Below the pieces are notes generated by a model, which saw only the letters and a program-made list of their open reading frames with translations, ran no database searches and was not told the origin of the DNA. Of a stretch of DNA of 31,638 nt, positions 27,945-31,638 are shown piece after piece. Numbering within the stretch: the first letter of the stretch is position 1; the number at the start of each line of letters is the position of its first letter. Source of the DNA: Candidatus Peribacter sp. UBA2144. Lineage in GTDB: Bacteria > Patescibacteriota > Gracilibacteria > Peribacterales > Peribacteraceae. The DNA lies in contig DCXE01000015.1 in the NCBI GenBank assembly GCA_002328295.1, positions 478 to 32,115 on the forward strand. Reading direction: 5' to 3'. The position numbers and the translations under genes are program-made.

Positions 27945-28967
27945 ATGTTCTCATGGAATGCCACCCAACGGCCTATCGTCGCTCTTGCCCCCATGGCTGG
28001 AGTAACTGATGCTGCATATCGCCAACTTATCAAAGAGTTAGCACCCGATGCAGTTGTTTACTCCGAATTTTTGAGTACTGATGCCATTCATTATGGGGCC
28101 AAAAAGACTATGGGGATGATGTACTTTGATCCGAAGAAGGAACGACCGTTCATCGTTCAAATATTTGGCAAAGATCCCGAGCATTTCCTTTCAGCTGCCA
28201 AGGTTGTGGAGGAGATGGGTGCGGATGGAATTGATATTAATATGGGATGCCCTGCAGCAAGAGTAACTTCTTCCTGCCACGGGTCTGCACTAATGAAAAA
28301 TCCTGAACTTGCTTGTGAACTTGTCAGATCAACCAAGGAGGCAGTCAAAATACCTGTTAGCGTAAAAACAAGATTAGGCTGGGTCTCACCAGACGAGCTA
28401 ATTCCGTTCTGCACAAAGCTTGTTGATGCAGGCGCTGATGCTTTGGCTATACACGGAAGGACTTACAGTCAAAAATATTCAGGTTCTGCAGACTGGAATC
28501 CAATCTATGAACTTAAAAAACAAGTGGATGTTCCGGTTATTGGAAATGGAGACATCAAAAATGCACAAGATGCGATCGACAAACTTAAGAACTTAGATGG
28601 TGTGATGATAGGGAGGGGGACTTTTGGTAATCCATGGGTGATGAAAGATGTGTGTCAGGCAATGGAGCATTGTGAGTCACAGGTCACAGGTCACAGGTCA
28701 CAGGATTTTCGACATGCGACATGCGACATGCGACATTTAGTTCCAACAATAGACAAACTAACGTTCGAACAAAAGATTCCTTTAATTATTCATCACTGCG
28801 AACTCGCAGTTGAGTTGAAAGGTGAGAAGAGGGGAATGCTAGAAATGCGAAAGCATTTAGCAAGTTATGTTAAAGGTATAGATGGGGCGAAAGAACTCAG
28901 AGCGAGATTAGTAAGAGTTGAGACGGTTGATAATGTAAAAGAGATTCTTATCAAACTTCAATCTTAA
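27945..28967 (+). CDS. dus: tRNA-dihydrouridine synthase
   Basis: An FMN-dependent reductase of uridines in tRNA. ALAPMAGVTDAAYRQL (N-terminal FMN site), QIFGKDPEHFL, DGIDINMGCPAARVTSSCHG with the catalytic Cys, VSVKTRLGW, AIHGRTYSQKYSG, VPVIGNGDI, GVMIGRGTFGNPWV are all in family order. The C-terminal helical domain has MLEMRKHLASYVKG. From MFSWNATQ it has 340 residues. A linker (SQVTGHRSQDFRHATCDMRH) is encoded by two heptanucleotide tandem arrays between the barrel and the helical domain. The 3' end overlaps the convergent rplA by 17 bp. Confidence 0.93.
   Translation: MFSWNATQRPIVALAPMAGVTDAAYRQLIKELAPDAVVYSEFLSTDAIHYGAKKTMGMMYFDPKKERPFIVQIFGKDPEHFLSAAKVVEEMGADGIDINMGCPAARVTSSCHGSALMKNPELACELVRSTKEAVKIPVSVKTRLGWVSPDELIPFCTKLVDAGADALAIHGRTYSQKYSGSADWNPIYELKKQVDVPVIGNGDIKNAQDAIDKLKNLDGVMIGRGTFGNPWVMKDVCQAMEHCESQVTGHRSQDFRHATCDMRHLVPTIDKLTFEQKIPLIIHHCELAVELKGEKRGMLEMRKHLASYVKGIDGAKELRARLVRVETVDNVKEILIKLQS
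28676..28737 (+). repeat. Two heptanucleotide tandem arrays inside dus
   Basis: GTCACAG four times (28676-28703) and, after 6 bases, CGACATG four times, the last ending in T (28710-28737). Seven is not a multiple of three, so loss or gain of one unit in either array would shift the dus frame. Confidence 0.92.
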
Positions 28968-29652
28968 TCCCAGGTCCCATACTCAGAGTAATAGTAGCTG
29001 AAGCAATGTAGGTTCCTTTGATGCCGGTAGGCTTTGCTTCTTTAATTGCTTTAAGAATCGTTTCCAAATTCTCTTTAAGTTTTGCTTCTCCAAAGCTTAG
29101 CTTTCCAAATATTGTGTGAATGTTGCCCTGAGGATCCATCTTGCATTCAATCATTCCTTTATTCAGATCTTCGATGGTCTTTTCGATGTTTGGGGTAACT
29201 GTTCCTGCCTTTGGATTCGGCATCATTCCACGCTGACCCAAGATCTTTGCAACTTTACCAAGGTCTTTCATCAGGTTGGGATGAGCGACTGCGATGTCGA
29301 AGTCGATTTTTTCGGAAGCAACCTCCTTTATTAGATCTTCGTTGCCTGCTTTTGTAGCGCCAGCTTTCTTTGCAGCGTCGATTAAATCGTCAGGAACAAA
29401 GGCGGCTACACGGACTTTTTTCCCGGTTCCATGAGGAAGACTCACGGTAATTCTGACTAACTGGTCAGCCTGAGTGGTGTCGGCGTTGATTCTTATATGA
29501 AGCTCCGCAGTGGAATCAAACTTGGTAGTTGGAAGCTTTGTTAAAAGAGCAGTTGCTTCATCGACTGGATACTTTTTCTTTTCGACTAACGCAGATGCTT
29601 CTGAGTATTTCTTTCCGTGCTTCTTGGTGACGGCTGACTTTTGTTCAGTCAT
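28951..29652 (-). CDS. rplA: 50S ribosomal protein L1
   Basis: A 233-residue protein starting MTEQKSAVTKKHGKKYSEAS. LHIRINADTTQADQLVRITV and SLPHGTGKKVRVAAF are the L1 signature blocks, followed by IDFDIAVAHPNLMKDLGKVA, LGQRGMMPNPKAGTVT and GPGIKIEV at the end. L1 binds the 23S L1 stalk and, in many bacteria, its own mRNA. An in-frame upstream ATG is rejected because it lies within the leader structure. It has its own promoter and an L1-binding-like leader. L11 is two genes upstream, not adjacent. Confidence 0.97.
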   Translation of the reverse strand: MTEQKSAVTKKHGKKYSEASALVEKKKYPVDEATALLTKLPTTKFDSTAELHIRINADTTQADQLVRITVSLPHGTGKKVRVAAFVPDDLIDAAKKAGATKAGNEDLIKEVASEKIDFDIAVAHPNLMKDLGKVAKILGQRGMMPNPKAGTVTPNIEKTIEDLNKGMIECKMDPQGNIHTIFGKLSFGEAKLKENLETILKAIKEAKPTGIKGTYIASATITLSMGPGIKIEV

Positions 29653-29666
29653 GGTAGTAGGGGTTA

Positions 29667-29701
29667 TGTGGTGCAATCGTCAGCTAAAACTGACTCCCAC
29701 A
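29667..29701 (-). promoter_or_regulatory. L1-binding leader of rplA
   Basis: Minus-strand RNA: TGTGGGAG, then GTCAG / CTGAC around TTTTAG (the G of GTCAG is shared with GGGAG), then GATTGCACCACA. The outer stem is TGTGG/CCACA. The 23S L1 site has the same design, GGTGGGAG, inner stem, TGAAATACCACC. The structure ends 14 nt before the rplA ATG, which fits autogenous translational control. Confidence 0.7.
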
Positions 29702-29720
29702 AATAAGAAGAACTGGCTAG

Positions 29721-29748
29721 ATTCTAATGAAAGGAACGTGAGTTGCAA
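29721..29748 (-). promoter_or_regulatory. Promoter of rplA
   Basis: Minus strand TTGCAA (29743-29748), a 16-nt spacer, TAGAAT (29721-29726). The predicted start near 29714 gives a leader of about 60 nt holding the L1-binding element. Confidence 0.6.
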
Positions 29749-29765
29749 ATTAATTCCAGAGAATT

Positions 29766-29840
29766 TTTTGGGCAAAAAGGAAACAAAGGAGACAAAGGAA
29801 CAATCACACCCTTTGAGCCCTTTGACTCTTTTTAGCCCAA
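29766..29840 (-). terminator. Hairpin repeat, probable terminator after membrane-protein gene
   Basis: On the minus strand TTTTGGGCTAAAAAG pairs with CTTTTTGCCCAAAA around repeated CAAAGGGCTCAAAGGG and CCTTTGTCTCCTTTG units. It separates the membrane-protein gene from the rplA promoter. There is no long T run beyond the stem, so it may also be a processing hairpin. Confidence 0.5.
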
Positions 29841-29846
29841 AATAAA

Positions 29847-30530
29847 TTACTTCCTCTTTTTACTCTTACCTTTCCTTTTCTTCGTCTTCGAAGCCTTTTT
29901 AGCCACAGCGGCAACCCTCAGCTTAGGTTTAACTTTTGGCATCCTTGGCTTTGCGAACTTGGGTACTTTGCAAATACCGCAAAATAGAGGTGGTACGGGA
30001 GCTTTTTCGTCTCTGGTGCTCATGTATAGAACGAAGCCATACAGAAGCAGAGTTACAGGCATTATCCACCATCCTTCCTCGGCTCCACCAAGAATGATTG
30101 TCAACACGATAGATAGTCCAGCCAAAAGTCCTGTCAGGCTTCCGATAACTTTCACGGTATAAATGAAGATAAGAGACGGAACCAAGCGGGAGCCGGAATC
30201 AAGTGAATGAACCCAGTGGTCATGCCAAAGGAAGATGCAGCCACCGGTAGCAAAAACTATCAGCAGTCCTACATACGTTGCGCTTGCATAGGACGTACCT
30301 GCAAGGACGCTAGTAACTGTGGGCAATGCTGCGACAGTCATCAACAAAATTCCAATACCCATCATCACGAAGCAGAAGATTGCCTGTGCTACGCGGGATG
30401 GATTGGCGTTGGAACTCACTAAGCTGGCGATTAAAAAGAATGAGAACAGCATGATGAGTACTATTGGCACCAAAAGGCCGTAGACCACGCCTACCGAACC
30501 AAAGACAGTTGCCAGAGGTTGTTCAACCAT
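29847..30530 (-). CDS. Unknown polytopic membrane protein between rplK and rplA
   Basis: A 227-residue protein, not recognised. About six hydrophobic segments (roughly 18-38, 46-66, 80-98, 112-128, 130-148, 152-172) are followed by a cytoplasmic-looking tail with a CxxC pair (PLFCGICKVPKFAKP) and a very Lys-rich end (KKASKTKKRKGKSKKRK). The CxxC might bind metal or form a disulphide. The basic tail resembles that of many ribosome- or nucleic-acid-binding proteins. It interrupts the usual rplK-rplA pair and has its own intergenic repeats on both sides. Confidence 0.72.
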   Translation of the reverse strand: MVEQPLATVFGSVGVVYGLLVPIVLIMLFSFFLIASLVSSNANPSRVAQAIFCFVMMGIGILLMTVAALPTVTSVLAGTSYASATYVGLLIVFATGGCIFLWHDHWVHSLDSGSRLVPSLIFIYTVKVIGSLTGLLAGLSIVLTIILGGAEEGWWIMPVTLLLYGFVLYMSTRDEKAPVPPLFCGICKVPKFAKPRMPKVKPKLRVAAVAKKASKTKKRKGKSKKRK

Positions 30531-30642
30531 AATCGTTTATTGGGAAGGATTAGAAAATAGCTTACGGAAGGCGAATGCTGACTGCACGTTAATTAAATTG
30601 CTACATTACAACTTTGTTACATTGCTATATATTAAGAAATAG

Positions 30643-30736
30643 AAGATTCAGAAGAAACAGAGGAATCAGAAGAGTAAATCTTCAGATTCTGTTTGGAAGT
30701 AGTCCTCTGCTTCTTCTGCTTCTTCTGCTTCCTCTA
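30643..30736. repeat. Purine/pyrimidine inverted repeat after rplK
   Basis: AGAAGATTCAGAAGAAACAG and GAGGAATCAGAAGAG units in the left arm are complementary to CTTCAGATTCTG and CCTCTGCTTCTTCTGC-type units in the right arm. It begins at the rplK stop on the minus strand, so it may serve as its terminator. It is the same family as 4352-4430 and 18295-18412. The rest of 30531-30642 is AT-rich with no gene. Confidence 0.6.
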
Positions 30737-31159
30737 TTATTCAACAGTGACTCCCATATTCCTTGCAGTGCCCTCCAAAATTTTCATTGCTTGCTCAACA
30801 TCATTTGTATTCAAGTCTGGCATTTTGATTTCCGCAATTTCTTTAAGTTGTGCTTTATTAATCTTGCCAACTTTGGTTTTGTTCGGTTCGCCGCTGCCTT
30901 TTTGTATCTTGGCTTTCTCCATAATAAGATTGGCTGCAGGTGGCTGTTTTAATTTAAAGGAGAACGTACGATCTTCATAAACCTCAATTACAACTGGAAT
31001 AACCTGGCCCATCCTATCTTTAGTCTTTTCATTAAACTGAGTGCAGAACGCATTTATATCTATTCCGGCTTGGCCGAGAACTGGTCCCAGCGGAGGTGCG
31101 GGATTTGCTTGTCCTCCGCGAGCTTGAGCCTTAATAACTTTGGTGACTTGTTTTGCCAT
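30737..31159 (-). CDS. rplK: 50S ribosomal protein L11
   Basis: A 140-residue protein of full family length. The N-terminal domain carries VIKAQARGGQANPAPPLGPV and LGQAGIDINAFCTQFNEKTK, and the C-terminal RNA-binding domain ends VEQAMKILEGTARNMGVTVE. L11 binds the GTPase-associated region of 23S rRNA. TACACT ends 10 nt before the ATG, so the message may be leaderless. rplJ/rplL are not in the window, and rplA is separated by a membrane-protein gene. Confidence 0.97.
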   Translation of the reverse strand: MAKQVTKVIKAQARGGQANPAPPLGPVLGQAGIDINAFCTQFNEKTKDRMGQVIPVVIEVYEDRTFSFKLKQPPAANLIMEKAKIQKGSGEPNKTKVGKINKAQLKEIAEIKMPDLNTNDVEQAMKILEGTARNMGVTVE

Positions 31160-31256
31160 TTGTAACTTAAGTGTAATCGAAGTATTCCGCAGTAGGCTAC
31201 AGATCGATACATTTGGAGTAAAGAAGATTGATGATGTTTTTTAACTTGCAACTGGA

Positions 31257-31350
31257 CACGTTTCACTCTCGACAATCAACACGGCGCTTATGGCGCCTGT
31301 CAACAATCGACAATCAACATATTAATTAAGAAGAGTTGATTGTTTAGGAT
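31257..31350. repeat. Dispersed ACAATCAAC-type repeat
   Basis: CGACAATCAACA, a GGCGCTTATGGCGCC hairpin, CTGTCAACAATCGACAATCAACA, then AGAGTTGATTGTT. It is related to 27848-27940 and to the hmgR insert at 5692-5733. No gene lies in 31160-31431. Confidence 0.65.
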
Positions 31351-31378
31351 TCCAATAATGCGTGGCGTGTTGTTTGTT

Positions 31379-31403
31379 GTTTTCTTACAATTTTTGCTAT
31401 ACT
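31379..31403 (+). promoter_or_regulatory. Promoter of exported Cys-rich protein
   Basis: Extended -10 TGCTATACT, with TATACT at 31398-31403, and a TTGTTG-like -35 at 18-nt spacing. The leader to the ATG at 31432 is about 22 nt, with only a weak AAGAAG before the start. Confidence 0.5.
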
Positions 31404-31431
31404 CCCTACAATCCCTTCCTTATAAGAAGCT

Positions 31432-31638
31432 ATGAAGAATTCAACTCTTGCGAGTTATGTAGTTATTGCCGTTTTGGTATCTGGGATTGGTTTAATTCAA
31501 GCTTTTAACAAATCGGATACTTTTGTCGCTACCTCCTTATCTTTTCCGTTTGGTAATGGTAACGATTGTCGGAATATTAAGTGCGAGGATGGCAGGGAAT
31601 TTCCTCGATGCGGTAATGGAAAATGTGAAGAAGGAGAG
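31432..31638 (+). CDS. Cys-rich exported protein, 3' end outside window
   Basis: The first 69 residues are visible. MKNSTLASYVVIAVLVSGIG and the following LIQAF form a signal peptide or N-terminal anchor. After a Ser/Phe/Gly stretch the sequence has Cys at short spacings (NDCRNIKCEDGREFP, RCGNGKCEEGE). GNGKCEEGE resembles the start of the short Cys-rich motif (CGNGxCExGE) found in many secreted proteins. Function is unknown. It runs off the right edge. Confidence 0.7.
   Translation, partial: MKNSTLASYVVIAVLVSGIGLIQAFNKSDTFVATSLSFPFGNGNDCRNIKCEDGREFPRCGNGKCEEGE

Noticed and set aside
28676..28737. CRISPR-like array
   Set aside because: Units are 7 bp head to tail with no spacers; it is a microsatellite-like array inside dus. 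No CRISPR array or cas gene was found in the window.

Overview
The window looks like a chromosomal segment of a candidate-phyla-radiation (Patescibacteria) bacterium using the standard code. This is inferred from short, densely packed genes, a PrgI / TraC-N / small-pilin set of the kind common in that group, the GC-rich intergenic hairpin that gives spurious 'AFAKATA' peptides, and dispersed short palindromic repeats. Shine-Dalgarno sequences are almost absent. Many genes instead have a -10 box 4-10 nt before the start codon, which suggests that leaderless transcription is the rule. I cannot fix the class.

Layout. Positions 1-970: a tiny acidic ORF and a YgjP-type metallopeptidase. Positions 1026-1185: a candidate structured RNA with a diverged second copy at 25983-26146. 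Positions 1197-9939 (minus strand): an unknown membrane-anchored protein and a mevalonate/isoprenoid cluster, transcribed as idi, uppS, mevalonate kinase, diphosphomevalonate decarboxylase, class I HMG-CoA reductase, archaeal-type HMG-CoA synthase, archaeal-type thiolase, and a DUF35 OB-fold domain fused to a guanylate-kinase-like P-loop domain. Positions 10023-13279 (plus): an MscS channel, a 2H-phosphoesterase-like protein, a structured RNA candidate with a strong promoter, a Crp/Fnr regulator, a small MerT-like membrane protein and tRNA-Gly(TCC). Positions 13281-16431: an accessory block of single-gene units (GIY-YIG, GNAT, an unknown gene flanked by 30-bp direct repeats, a methyltransferase, a cupin). 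Positions 16518-23162: CspA, YidD, small membrane proteins, a HIT protein, ribosomal protein S1 with an Ada-like tail, a TraC-N protein, PrgI and an unknown protein with a duplicated domain. Positions 23178-31159: ClpC under a CIRCE operator, an AI-2E family exporter, a pilin-like protein, Dus, and L1 and L11 separated by a membrane-protein gene, with an L1-binding leader in front of rplA. The window ends inside a Cys-rich exported protein.

How the genes work together. The thiolase, HMG-CoA synthase and DUF35 genes match the archaeal complex that channels acetoacetyl-CoA into HMG-CoA. The reductase, kinase and decarboxylase continue toward isopentenyl diphosphate, and Idi and UppS convert it to the polyprenyl lipid carrier. 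No phosphomevalonate kinase is visible. A DUF35 domain fused to an NMP-kinase-like domain at the end of this cluster is the most unusual gene here.

A second theme is invasion of coding sequence by short repeats. HMG-CoA reductase (four sites), UppS (two adjacent hairpins) and Dus (two heptanucleotide arrays) carry repeat-like DNA in frame, and some of it is related to intergenic repeats elsewhere in the window.
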